Positions 42,949 through 53,134 of a stretch of 64,000 nucleotides of DNA are shown piece after piece. The position numbers were made by a program, and so were the translations under genes. This DNA is from JASLDZ01 sp964235945 (GTDB taxonomy: Bacteria; Pseudomonadota; Alphaproteobacteria; Caulobacterales; Caulobacteraceae). Below the pieces are notes generated by a model. The model worked only from the letters and a program-made list of their open reading frames with translations, was not told where the DNA came from and searched no databases. The first letter of the stretch is position 1; each line of letters begins with the position of its first letter. Location of the stretch: assembly GCA_964235945.1 (NCBI GenBank), contig CAXSDV010000003.1:38180-102179 (forward strand), in the 5' to 3' direction.

Positions 42949-44349
42949 ATGGCCGACCATTCGGGCGACCTCGTCGACTCCGCGCCTCCCGTGCTGACCC
43001 GCGAGGACCTGCTGCAGGTCTTCCGCTCCGGCGAGAAGCCCGCGGACGCCTGGCGCATGGGCTCCGAGCACGAGAAGCTCGTGTTCCGCCGGGGCGACCT
43101 GTCGCGGCCCGCCTACGCCGGCCCGGACGGGATCGAGGCGCTGCTGAGCGGGCTGCGCCGGTTCGGCTGGGCCCCGGTGGAGGAGCCGGGCGCGCACGGC
43201 CCCGTGCTGATCGGCCTGACCCGCGACGGTCCTTCGGGCCTGGAGAACGTGAGCCTGGAGCCCGGCGGCCAGTTCGAGCTCTCGGGCGCGCCCCTGGCCG
43301 ACGTCCACCAGGTCGCCGCCGAAACGCGCCGCCACCTGGAGGAGGTGCGCGAGGTCGGCGACGCGCTGGACCTGGGCGTCCTGGGCCTGGGCCACGACCC
43401 GCTGCACACCCGCGCCCAGGTGCCGGTCATGCCCAAGGGCCGCTACGCCATCATGCGCGCCTACATGCCCAAGGTGGGCGCCCTGGGCCTCGACATGATG
43501 CTGCGCACCTGCACGGTGCAGACCAACCTCGACTTCGCCGACGAGGCGGACATGGTCGCCAAGTTCCGCACCAGCCTGGCGCTGCAGCCGGTGGCCACCG
43601 CCCTGTTCGCCAACTCGCCCTTCGTGGAGGGGCGGCCCACCGGCTGGCTGTCCAGCCGCGCGCGGGTGTGGACGGACACGGACGCCGACCGCACGGGCCT
43701 CCTGGACTTCGTGTTCCAGGAGGGCTTCGGCTACGCCGCCTACGCCGACTACGCCCTGGACGTGCCCATGTATTTCGTGCGGCGCGACGGCCGCTACCTC
43801 GACTTGGCGGGCCGCTCCTTCCGCGCCTTCCAGAAGGGCGAGCTGGCCGAACTGCCCGGCGAGCGCCCGACGGCCAAGGACTGGGCCGACCACCTGACCA
43901 CCGCCTTCCCCGAGGTGCGGCTCAAGGGTTATCTCGAAATGCGCGGGGCGGACGCGGGCTCCGAGCCCATGCTGAACGCCCTGTCGGCCCTGTGGGCGGG
44001 GGTGCTGTACGACGCGGACGCCCTGGCCGCGGCCTGGGAGCTGGCCCGCGGCTGGAGCCGGGCGGACCGCGAAGCGCTGCGGGTGGACGCCGCGCGCCTG
44101 GGCCTGAAGGCGCAGGTGGCGGGCCGTTCGCTCCAGGACGTGGCGCAGGACATGGTCGCCCTGGCCCGGGAAGGCCTCGCGCGCCGGGCGCGGCCGGGCG
44201 GCGGCCTCGCGGACGAAACGCCCCACCTCGCCCCGCTGGAGGAGATCGCCGCCACCGGCTTCACCCAGGCCGACCGCCTGCTCGACCTCTATCACGGCCC
44301 CTGGGAGGGCGACGTGCGCCACGCCTACACGGAGCTGGCCTACCGCTAG
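42949..44349 (+). CDS. gshA: glutamate-cysteine ligase (plant/alphaproteobacterial type)
   Basis: This enzyme catalyses the first step of glutathione synthesis. The 466-residue protein has the conserved opening WRMGSEHEKLVFR, NVSLEPGGQFELSGAP near residue 105 with metal-binding Glu residues, and PKGRYAIMRAYMPKVG. MMLRTCTVQTNLDFADE and LEMRGADAGSEPMLNALSALW are also typical of GCS2/class III enzymes. Glutathione synthesis argues against the inositol locus making mycothiol. The gene has its own 112-base upstream region. Confidence 0.95.
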   Translation: MADHSGDLVDSAPPVLTREDLLQVFRSGEKPADAWRMGSEHEKLVFRRGDLSRPAYAGPDGIEALLSGLRRFGWAPVEEPGAHGPVLIGLTRDGPSGLENVSLEPGGQFELSGAPLADVHQVAAETRRHLEEVREVGDALDLGVLGLGHDPLHTRAQVPVMPKGRYAIMRAYMPKVGALGLDMMLRTCTVQTNLDFADEADMVAKFRTSLALQPVATALFANSPFVEGRPTGWLSSRARVWTDTDADRTGLLDFVFQEGFGYAAYADYALDVPMYFVRRDGRYLDLAGRSFRAFQKGELAELPGERPTAKDWADHLTTAFPEVRLKGYLEMRGADAGSEPMLNALSALWAGVLYDADALAAAWELARGWSRADREALRVDAARLGLKAQVAGRSLQDVAQDMVALAREGLARRARPGGGLADETPHLAPLEEIAATGFTQADRLLDLYHGPWEGDVRHAYTELAYR

Positions 44350-44424
44350 CGGCCGCCGCCGCGCACCGTCGGAGCCCGGGGCCCGCTCGGGAGTTCCGCC
44401 CGGGCCAATGCTCGGGAGCCCTAC

Positions 44425-45024
44425 ATGGCCAAGCTTCTCGTCCTCTACTACTCCAGCTACGGGCACATCGAGACCATGGCCGGGGCCCTGGCCGCGGGCG
44501 CCCGGGAGGCGGGAGTCGAAACGGACGTGAAGCGCGTGCCGGAGACGGCGCCGCCCGAGGTGGTGCGCGACGCCCACTTCAAGGTCGACCAGCCGGCGCC
44601 GGTCGCGTCCGTGGACGACCTGACCGGCTACGACGCCATCGTGATCGGCTGCGGCACGCGCTACGGCCGCATGGCCTCGCAGATGGCGGCCTTCTGGGAC
44701 GCGACCGGTCCCTTGTGGCAGCAGGGCGCGCTGGTGGGAAAAGTGGGGTCGGCCTTCACCTCCACGGCCAGCCAGCACGGCGGCCAGGAGACGACGCTGA
44801 TGGCCATGCACGTGAGCTTCCTGCACCTGGGCATGGTGGTGGCGGGCCTGCCCTACACCTTCCCCGGGATGACGGGCCTGGACGAGGTGTCGGGCGGCAC
44901 GCCGTACGGCGCCTCCACCCTGGCGGGCGGCAAGGGCGAGCGCCGGCCGTCGGACAACGAGCTGGCGGGCGCCCGCTTCCAGGGCCGCACCGTGGCGGAG
45001 CTCGCCCGCAAGCTCCACGGCTAG
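44425..45024 (+). CDS. wrbA: NAD(P)H:quinone oxidoreductase, WrbA family
   Basis: This flavodoxin-like FMN enzyme of 199 residues performs two-electron reduction of quinones. FMN-binding segments are VLYYSSYGHIETMA at the N-terminus, GTRYGRMASQM in the middle and SQHGGQETT. PYGASTLAG and the C-terminal ARFQGRTVAELARKL fit WrbA. Its stop TAG shares the palindrome CTAG (45021-45024) with the stop of convergent lpxK, so the two genes end on the same four bases. Confidence 0.95.
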   Translation: MAKLLVLYYSSYGHIETMAGALAAGAREAGVETDVKRVPETAPPEVVRDAHFKVDQPAPVASVDDLTGYDAIVIGCGTRYGRMASQMAAFWDATGPLWQQGALVGKVGSAFTSTASQHGGQETTLMAMHVSFLHLGMVVAGLPYTFPGMTGLDEVSGGTPYGASTLAGGKGERRPSDNELAGARFQGRTVAELARKLHG

Positions 45025-46037
45025 GGCGGCGGCGGCGGGAAGCCCCGCACCCGCAGCAGGGCGTCCAGCGCCGCCTCGTCCTCGAACCGCACGGCCACCG
45101 GCCAGGAGGCCACGCGGTCGCGCCAGGCGGGGGGCAGGCGCGCCCGGTCCTTTTCGGTGGTGAGGAGGCCCGCCCGCTCCCGCGCCGCCCGCGCCGCCAG
45201 GGCCGCGAGGTCGCGCTCGCGGTAGGGGGCGTGGTCGGGGAAGGACGCGAAGCCGACGAGGTCGCAGCCCGCCTCGCGCAGGGCGCGTTCCACCTTCCAG
45301 GGCTTGCCCACCCCCGCGAACCCCAGTTGCGGCCCGGCGGGCGGCGGGGCGGCGGCCTCCAGTCGGGCCACCAGCACGGGCAGGGGGGCGAGGAGGGCGA
45401 GCAGCGCCGGGTCGACGGCCCCCAGCCCCGGCGGCAGCAGCACCACCGCCGCGTCCGCCCGGTGCAGGCCCGCCGCCAGCGGTTCGCGCAGGGGGCCGGC
45501 GGGGAAGACGGCGCCGTCGCCGAAGGGCCGCTCGCCCTCGCGCGTTTCGCCGTCCACCACCAGGAGGCTCAGCGCCTTGAGCACCGCGCCGTTCTGGTGG
45601 CCGTCGTCCATCACCACCGCCCGGGCGCCGGCGGCGGCGGCCGCCCGGGCGCCCGCCAGCCGGTCGCGGCTGATCCAGACGGGGCCGTCCGCCGCCAGCA
45701 TCAGCGCCTCGTCGCCCACGTCGGCGGCGGTGTCGCGCGCGGGGTCGACCCGGTGGGGCCCCGCCAGCCGGCCGCCGTGCCCGCGCGACAGGCCGTGCGC
45801 CTCCACCCCCGCCGCGCGCAGCCGGTGCAGGAGGGCGCGGACCACGGGCGTCTTGCCCGTCCCGCCCATCGTCAGGTTGCCCACGCACAGCACGGGAACG
45901 CCCGCCGGCTGCGGGACGGTGCGGGCGAGGCGGCGGGCGGTGGCGGCCGCCCAGACCCGCGAGGCCGGCCGCAGCAGGATGCGGACGGCGGGGGCGTCCT
46001 CCGGCCGGTACCACCACCGCGGGGTGGAGAGCCTCAC
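45021..46037 (-). CDS. lpxK: tetraacyldisaccharide 4'-kinase
   Basis: LpxK phosphorylates the lipid A disaccharide at the inner membrane. The 338-residue protein has the Walker A region LCVGNLTMGGTGKTPVVRALL near residue 50. GLSRGHGGRL, DVGDEALMLA and the catalytic VMDDGHQNG segment also match the family. PLREPLAAGLHRAD and FFAFAG-like GFAGVGKPWKVERAL follow. GTG 46037 overlaps the waaA stop. It is the last gene of the lipid A/Kdo operon that starts at 49772. Confidence 0.93.
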   Translation of the reverse strand: MRLSTPRWWYRPEDAPAVRILLRPASRVWAAATARRLARTVPQPAGVPVLCVGNLTMGGTGKTPVVRALLHRLRAAGVEAHGLSRGHGGRLAGPHRVDPARDTAADVGDEALMLAADGPVWISRDRLAGARAAAAAGARAVVMDDGHQNGAVLKALSLLVVDGETREGERPFGDGAVFPAGPLREPLAAGLHRADAAVVLLPPGLGAVDPALLALLAPLPVLVARLEAAAPPPAGPQLGFAGVGKPWKVERALREAGCDLVGFASFPDHAPYRERDLAALAARAARERAGLLTTEKDRARLPPAWRDRVASWPVAVRFEDEAALDALLRVRGFPPPPP

Positions 46038-47293
46038 CTCGCCGCCGGGAGCAGGAGCAGCAGCCGCTCGACCGCCGCGTCCAGCGCTCCGTCGTCCGCC
46101 CCGGCGAGTTCGCGCCCCCGCTCCCCCCGCGCGGCCGCGGCGGCCGGGTCGTCCAGGTCCGCGCGCCAAGCGGCGGCCAGGGTGGCGGCGTCCGCGCAGG
46201 GCGCCACGGCCGCGCCCAGGCGCGCGTACACCTCCCGCCAGTTGTCGCGATGAGGGCCGGCGAGGGCGGGCGTCCCCAGGCGTGCGGGCTCCAGCGGGTT
46301 GTGGCCGCCGGGCCCGGGCAGGAGCGAGCCGGCCACCAGGGCCGTGTCCGCCAGGGCGTACCACAGGCCGAGCTCGCCCAGGGTGTCGGCCACGTGCACG
46401 GGCGCGGTCCCCAGGAGGTCGCCCGCGCTGCGCAGGCCGGCGGCGAGCCCGCGCGCGCGCGCCAATTGCGCCACCGCCCCGCCCCGAGCGGGATGGCGCG
46501 GAACCAGCACCAGCACGGCCTCCGGGTCGGCCAGGGCCGCGTAGGCGTCCAGCGCCAATTCGTCCTCGCCCGGGTGGGTGGAGGCGGCCAGCACCAACTG
46601 GCGGCCGCCCAGGCGTCCGCGTTCGGCGGTCAGGGCCGCGGCGTCCACCGGCGGGGGGGCGCCCGCGAGCTTGAGGTTGAGCCGGCCGTCGTCGCGCGCG
46701 CCCAGGCGGGCCAGCGCCCCGGCCGCCGCGTCGTCCTGGGCGAGCACCAGGTCGAAGGCGGACAGCAGCCGGCGCGCCGCGGCGGGGGCCCGCCCCCAGC
46801 CGCGCAGGCTGGCGGGCGACAAGCGCGCGGACAGCAGCGCCAGTCGCGCCCCCGCCCCCCGCGCCGCCAGGACGCGGTTGGGCCAAAGCTCGCTTTCGGC
46901 GAAGACGGCCAGGTCCGGCCGCCAGTGACGCAGGAAGCGGCGGAGCGCCCGGGGCCCGTCCACCGGGGCGTACTGGTGGAGGAAGCGGCCCTGCGTCCGC
47001 GCCGCCAGCACCGCGGCGGAGGTGGGCGTGCCCGTGGTGAGCAGGAGGCGCAGGTCCGGCCGGCGCGCGTTCAGCGCCTGCGCCAGGGGCAGGAGCGACA
47101 GGCCCTCGCCCACGCTGGCCCCGTGCAGCCAGGCGAGCGGGCCGGGCGGGCGGGGGCGGGAGGCGACGCCCAGCCGCTCGGGCAGGCGCGCGGCCTCCTC
47201 CTTGCCGGCGCGGGCGCGGCGGCGCAGCAGCAGGGGCGCCGCCGGCTCCAGCATCGCGGTGGCCGCCCGGTAGGCCAGCAGCGCGGGGGTCAT
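46034..47293 (-). CDS. waaA: 3-deoxy-D-manno-octulosonic acid (Kdo) transferase
   Basis: This membrane-anchored GT-B enzyme (419 residues) adds Kdo to lipid IVA. The N-terminal anchor is followed by LAWLHGASVGEGLSLLPLA, LLTTGTPTSAAVLA and FAESELWPN, the standard KdtA order. ASTHPGEDELALDAY and GGHNPLEPARLGTPALAGPH come from the donor domain. ATG 47293 overlaps the acyltransferase gene stop (ATGA). Together with lpxK this shows that the organism makes lipid A-based LPS. Confidence 0.93.
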   Translation of the reverse strand: MTPALLAYRAATAMLEPAAPLLLRRRARAGKEEAARLPERLGVASRPRPPGPLAWLHGASVGEGLSLLPLAQALNARRPDLRLLLTTGTPTSAAVLAARTQGRFLHQYAPVDGPRALRRFLRHWRPDLAVFAESELWPNRVLAARGAGARLALLSARLSPASLRGWGRAPAAARRLLSAFDLVLAQDDAAAGALARLGARDDGRLNLKLAGAPPPVDAAALTAERGRLGGRQLVLAASTHPGEDELALDAYAALADPEAVLVLVPRHPARGGAVAQLARARGLAAGLRSAGDLLGTAPVHVADTLGELGLWYALADTALVAGSLLPGPGGHNPLEPARLGTPALAGPHRDNWREVYARLGAAVAPCADAATLAAAWRADLDDPAAAAARGERGRELAGADDGALDAAVERLLLLLPAAR

Positions 47294-47978
47294 CCCAGCA
47301 TGGCCTCCGCGCGCGCGGTGGCCGCCTCCAGCCGGGCGGCCCAGTCCAGGCGCAGGGCGTCCAGCGTCGCGGCGTCCGCGTCGGCGGGCGCGGTGAAGGG
47401 CCCGTCCCAGGCGACGGCGCCGCGGACGAAGGGCGGGGGCAGCACCGCGCGGTCCCAACTCGAGAGCCGCAGGCACGGCCGCGCGGCCAGGCCCACCAGC
47501 AGCACGGGCGCTCCCGACATCCGCGCCAGGAGGGGCGGGCCGTCCGTCATGGAGCCGGCGGGGCCGCGGGGCCCGTCCGGCGTGATGGCCACGCCGCCGC
47601 CGCCGCGGATCCAGCGCAGGACGTCGCGGAAGGCGGCGGCCCCGCCCTTGGCCTTGGCGGGATCGCTCTTCTTGGCCGCCGAGCCGCGGATGGCGGGGAA
47701 GCCCAGCCGCTCCATGGCGGTGGCCACGAAGCCGCCGTCCGCCGAGAGGGAGATCAGCGCGCGGGGCTCCTGGGCGCGGCCCAGGGGCCAGCAGGCGGGG
47801 GACAGGCCGATGCGCCCGTGCTGGAAGCAGACGATCACCCCGCCGCCCGCGTCCCACACGCCTTCGGCCCGCTCCAGCCCCTCCTGGCGCCAGCGGATGG
47901 TGGACAGGGCGAAGCGCAGGTAGGCGGCGAACAGGCGCGCCAGCGCCCGCTGCACCCCCGGCCGGCGCAGCCAGCGCT

Positions 47979-47982
<4 letters not shown>
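47290..47982 (-). CDS. lysophospholipid acyltransferase-like protein (DUF374)
   Basis: This 230-residue protein belongs to the LPLAT-like DUF374 group. It has CFQHGRIGLSPACW, which replaces the usual HxxxxD motif, SLSADGGFVATAMERLGF and the strongly conserved ITPDGPRGPAGSM. It regularly accompanies waaA in alphaproteobacteria and is thought to act in lipid A or phospholipid acylation, though its reaction is unproven. GTG 47982 overlaps the ABC transporter stop. Confidence 0.9.
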
Positions 47983-49772
<1,790 letters not shown>

Positions 49773-49917
49773 GGGCGCCGGCTTGGGTCCGGCGGGGGGG
49801 CGAAGTCAAGTCGCGCGACCGTGACCGGCGGGGCGGCCGGCATGGGATGATCCGCCGCACCGCGCGTGCTAACAAGCGCGCCGGTCGTTCGGCGGCCGAC
49901 GTGCGGAGGCGACCCTC

Positions 49918-51411
49918 ATGCCGAAAACGTCCGAAGGCGGCGCCCGCCCCCGGCGCGGTCGCCGTTCGGGGTCGCCGCCCGCCGCCGGCCTGGTCCTCGC
50001 CTGCCTGCTCCACGCCCCGGCGGCGCACGCCCAGGCGGTGGACGTGGGCCTCACCACCAAGGCGGAGGCCCCCGACGGCCGCGCCCGGTTGAACGGCGGC
50101 GTGTCCCTGTCCGCGCGCCCGGCGGACGACGTGCGGACCAAGCTCGACCTGTCGGTGGGCGCGGGCGAGGCGCCGGGCGCGGTGCTGTGGCCGGGGGCCG
50201 CCCCCGCCGCGGACCGGGACTGGCGCGACCTGGGCGCGTCGCTGGAGGCCGCCTGGAGCGCCGACCCGGACGCCGTGCTGAAGGTGCAGCTCGCCGGCGG
50301 CCTGAAGAGCCAGCCCCTGGCCGTGGCCGCCGCCGGTGAGACGGGCGGGGCCTCCAACGACCGGCTGGAGCAGAGCGCGGGCGTCACCGCCGCCCTCAAG
50401 CCCGCCCGGGGCGTCGACCTGCAGTTGTCCGCCAAGGTGGACGGCGCCGACGACCAGGTCACCGTCTCCGATGCGGCCGCGCGCATGCTGGTCAAGACCC
50501 GCGCCGGCCAGGTGGAGAGCCGCCTGCGCTGGGCCGCCCGGCCGGACCTGGTGGTGGACGCGGGCGCGCGCCTGTCCTCCACCTCCGTGTTCTGGCGCGA
50601 GTCGGCCACCGCCGCGCAGGACTACGTGGCCGTGCAGCCGGACGTGGCGGCCACCTACACCCTGCGGCCCGGCTCCACCTGGCGGGTGGACGTCACCCAC
50701 GCGGTGACCCCCCTGGACGCGGCGCGCTTCGTGACGCTGGCCCGCACCGGGGGCGAGGTGGACGGCTCCACCCGGCTGGAGCCCGACCAGGAATGGCGCC
50801 TCTCGGGCGAGTGGACCCAGGCCCTGCCCGCCGACGGCCGGTTCAAGCTGGCCGTGAGCCGGGCGCGCGTGGAGAGCGCCACCGAGCTCGTGCGCCTGAG
50901 GAACGACGTGGAGGGCCCCGGCAGCGTGCCCGGCGGTCAACGCAGCCAAGTGGACCTGGCCCTCACCCTGCCGCTCAAGCCGCTGGGCCTGCGCGCCTTC
51001 GCCCTGGAGACCACGGGCTCCTGGCGCACCTCCCAGGTGCAGGACCCGCTGACGGGCGCCTATCGCCGCGCTTCGGGCGAAGCGCCCTACGAGACCCGCA
51101 TCGCCCTGTCGCAGAACCTTCCCCTGCACGGGCTGAAGTGGGGGGTGGACGCCCGCGGCGTCGGCCCGCAGAGCTATTACGGCCTGTCCCAGGTCACCTC
51201 CGCCGACGCGGACCAGACGCTCGGGGCGTTCGTGGAGTACCACCCGGTCGACTTCACCCTGCGGCTGCAGCTCGACAACCTCGCCGGGGGCGAGCGCCGC
51301 TGGCAGGACGCCTATTACGCGGGCGACCGCGACCTCGGGGCCCTGTCCTCGGTGGTGCGGCGCACGGAGGGCGGCCCGAGCTTCGGCCTGTCCCTGAAGA
51401 AGCCGCTCTGA
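49918..51411 (+). CDS. outer-membrane beta-barrel-like protein without plug domain
   Basis: I cannot assign this 497-residue protein to a named family. It has a basic N-terminus and a signal peptide ending AAHAQA near residue 39. The rest is long stretches of alternating polar and hydrophobic residues typical of barrel strands (for example LTTKAEAPDGRARLNGGVSL and YHPVDFTLRLQLDNLAGG). The final strands resemble TonB-dependent receptor barrels, but no plug domain or TonB box is seen. The last residues are SFGLSLKKPL, not a C-terminal aromatic. It overlaps the phosphatase gene. Confidence 0.7.
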   Translation: MPKTSEGGARPRRGRRSGSPPAAGLVLACLLHAPAAHAQAVDVGLTTKAEAPDGRARLNGGVSLSARPADDVRTKLDLSVGAGEAPGAVLWPGAAPAADRDWRDLGASLEAAWSADPDAVLKVQLAGGLKSQPLAVAAAGETGGASNDRLEQSAGVTAALKPARGVDLQLSAKVDGADDQVTVSDAAARMLVKTRAGQVESRLRWAARPDLVVDAGARLSSTSVFWRESATAAQDYVAVQPDVAATYTLRPGSTWRVDVTHAVTPLDAARFVTLARTGGEVDGSTRLEPDQEWRLSGEWTQALPADGRFKLAVSRARVESATELVRLRNDVEGPGSVPGGQRSQVDLALTLPLKPLGLRAFALETTGSWRTSQVQDPLTGAYRRASGEAPYETRIALSQNLPLHGLKWGVDARGVGPQSYYGLSQVTSADADQTLGAFVEYHPVDFTLRLQLDNLAGGERRWQDAYYAGDRDLGALSSVVRRTEGGPSFGLSLKKPL

Positions 51412-52097
51412 CCGCCCTGCCCGCGCCCTCGAAGTTCGACCTGTCGACGCCCGCGGGGCGCGTGCGCGCTTACGCCGACTTTCTGTGGCGCGACCACGCC
51501 TACCTGCGGCTGGGCTTCCAGAACGCCCACTGGATCAGCCCGGACCTGGTGCGGATCAACCAGCCCTGGCCGTTCCAACTGCGCTGGTGGCGCGACAACG
51601 GGATCCGCACGGTGATCAACCTGCGCGGCGGCGGCTTCCAGACGAGCTTCTACGTGCTGGAGCGCGCGGCCTGCGCCAAGCTCGGGCTCAAGCTGGTGGA
51701 TTTCCCCGTCTCCTCGCGCGAGGCCCCCAGCCGCGCCCAGGTGGCGGCGGCGCGCGACCTGTTCGACCGGGTGGCCTATCCGGCGGTGATGCACTGCAAG
51801 TCCGGCGCGGACCGGGCGGGGGTGATGAGCGTGCTCTACGCCCACCTCAAGCTCGGCCTGCCCCTGCGCGAGGCGTTGGCGCGCGAGCTGTCGCTGCGCA
51901 CGCTGCACGTGCGCCAGGGCAAGACGGGAGTGATCGACTACGCCTTCGAGCGCTATTTCGAGGAAGGCGAGCCCAAGGGGCTGACCTTCGCCCAGTGGAC
52001 GGAGACCGACGCCTACGACCCCAAGCGCATCAAGGCCGACTTCCAGGCCTCCATGTGGGGCGCGGTGCTGACCGAGCGGCTGCTCCGGCGCGAATAG
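51408..52097 (+). CDS. tyrosine/dual-specificity phosphatase family protein, probable CTG start
   Basis: This Cys-phosphatase has 229 residues from 51408. The catalytic loop is VMHCKSGADRAG (HCX5R), preceded by LKLVDFPVSSREAPS with the acid-loop region. The conserved N-terminus FDLSTPAGRVRAYADFLWRDH begins before the first standard start in frame (GTG 51462). This leaves CTG 51408, which overlaps the preceding stop as CTGA. Homologues are typically about 220-240 residues. It may dephosphorylate a lipid or glycan intermediate; no substrate is evident. Confidence 0.75.
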   Translation: MTALPAPSKFDLSTPAGRVRAYADFLWRDHAYLRLGFQNAHWISPDLVRINQPWPFQLRWWRDNGIRTVINLRGGGFQTSFYVLERAACAKLGLKLVDFPVSSREAPSRAQVAAARDLFDRVAYPAVMHCKSGADRAGVMSVLYAHLKLGLPLREALARELSLRTLHVRQGKTGVIDYAFERYFEEGEPKGLTFAQWTETDAYDPKRIKADFQASMWGAVLTERLLRRE

Positions 52098-52101
52098 GCC
52101 C

Positions 52102-52341
52102 TCACGCCCCGGGCGCGGACGGGTCCAGCAGCCGGTGCGCGTGGACGATGACGTAGCGCATGTGGGCGTTGTCCACCGTCGCCTGGGCGCGCGACTTCCA
52201 GGCGGCGTGGGCGCTGGCGTAGTCGGGATAGGCGCCCACGAAGTCGATGCGCGACAGGTCGCGGAACTCGGTCCCGCCCACCGTCTTCAGCTCGCCGCCG
52301 AACACGAGGTGCAGGAGCTGGTGGGGGTTGGCGGCGTCCAT
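52102..52341 (-). CDS. DUF4170-like small protein
   Basis: This 79-residue protein has the pattern LLHLVFGGELKTVGGTEFRDL, VGAYPDYASAHAAWKSRAQATVD and a C-terminal YVIVHAHRLL. These fit the short alphaproteobacterial DUF4170 family, commonly located beside an inositol monophosphatase-like gene and pmbA, as here. No function is known. It lies 10 bases after the phosphatase gene stop on the minus strand. Confidence 0.85.
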   Translation of the reverse strand: MDAANPHQLLHLVFGGELKTVGGTEFRDLSRIDFVGAYPDYASAHAAWKSRAQATVDNAHMRYVIVHAHRLLDPSAPGA

Positions 52342-52351
52342 GGGGGAGGGC

Positions 52352-53134
52352 TCAGGCGCGTCGGGCGGGGGATGGAGCCTCCCTAGCCGCCGTGCGCTCC
52401 AGGATCAACGGCAGGAGGGCGGGAGCGCAGGCCACCAGCCCCGGGCACAGGGCGTCCGGCGTGTTGAACCGCAGGGGCCGCCCCCCCGCGTCCGTGACCG
52501 CCGCCCCCGCCTCCGCCGCGATCAGGGCCCCGGCCGCCAGGTCCCACTCGCGCTTGGGCGAGGCGGAGACGGCCGCGTCGAACCGGCCGTCGGCCACCAG
52601 GCAAAGGCGGTAGGCCAGGGCGTTGCGGCGCGCGACGGCCATGGCGGGCCAGGCGGGGGCGGGGAACTGGGCGGGGTCGCCCACCATGGCGCAGCCGGCG
52701 AGGGCCTCCGCGCCGTTCGCCCGCACCTGCACGCCGTTGCGGGTCGCGCCGGCGCCGGCGGCCGCGGCGTGGAGCTCGTCCAGCTCGGGCGCGAACACCA
52801 CCCCCGCCACGGGCCGCCCGTGCTCCACCACCGCCAGGGACACGGCGAACCAGGGCTTGCCGCGGATGAAGGCGGTGGTGCCGTCGATGGGGTCGACCAC
52901 GAAGGTGCGCGGGCGCGAGAGGCGCGCCGGATGGTCCACGCTCTCCTCCGACAGCCAGCCGTAGTCGGGTCGGGCGCCGCCCAGCCGCTCGCGCAGGAGG
53001 GCGTCCACCGCCAGGTCCGCGTCCGTGACGGGGGAGCCGTCGGCCTTGCGGCGCACGCGCACCCCCGCCCGGCGCTCCAGCATCAGGCGGCCCGCCGCGC
53101 GCGCGGCCTCCTCCAGGAGGGAAAGGTCGCTCAC
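52352..53134 (-). CDS. inositol monophosphatase family protein (CysQ-like)
   Basis: This Mg-dependent phosphatase of 260 residues carries the metal-site motifs SEESVDHP, VVDPIDGTTAFIRG and WDLAAGALIAAEAGA. Family members hydrolyse inositol phosphate, fructose-1,6-bisphosphate or 3'-phosphoadenosine 5'-phosphate. Position next to pmbA and the DUF4170-like gene is the common alphaproteobacterial setting, where CysQ-type activity is usually assumed. It may also dephosphorylate the inositol-3-phosphate made by ino1. GTG 53134 overlaps the pmbA stop. Confidence 0.9.
   Translation of the reverse strand: MSDLSLLEEAARAAGRLMLERRAGVRVRRKADGSPVTDADLAVDALLRERLGGARPDYGWLSEESVDHPARLSRPRTFVVDPIDGTTAFIRGKPWFAVSLAVVEHGRPVAGVVFAPELDELHAAAAGAGATRNGVQVRANGAEALAGCAMVGDPAQFPAPAWPAMAVARRNALAYRLCLVADGRFDAAVSASPKREWDLAAGALIAAEAGAAVTDAGGRPLRFNTPDALCPGLVACAPALLPLILERTAAREAPSPARRA

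Noticed and set aside
42931..46017. Long minus-strand frame antisense to gshA and wrbA
   Set aside because: Composition is shadow-like and no motif is present, while gshA and wrbA on the plus strand are full-length, recognisable enzymes.
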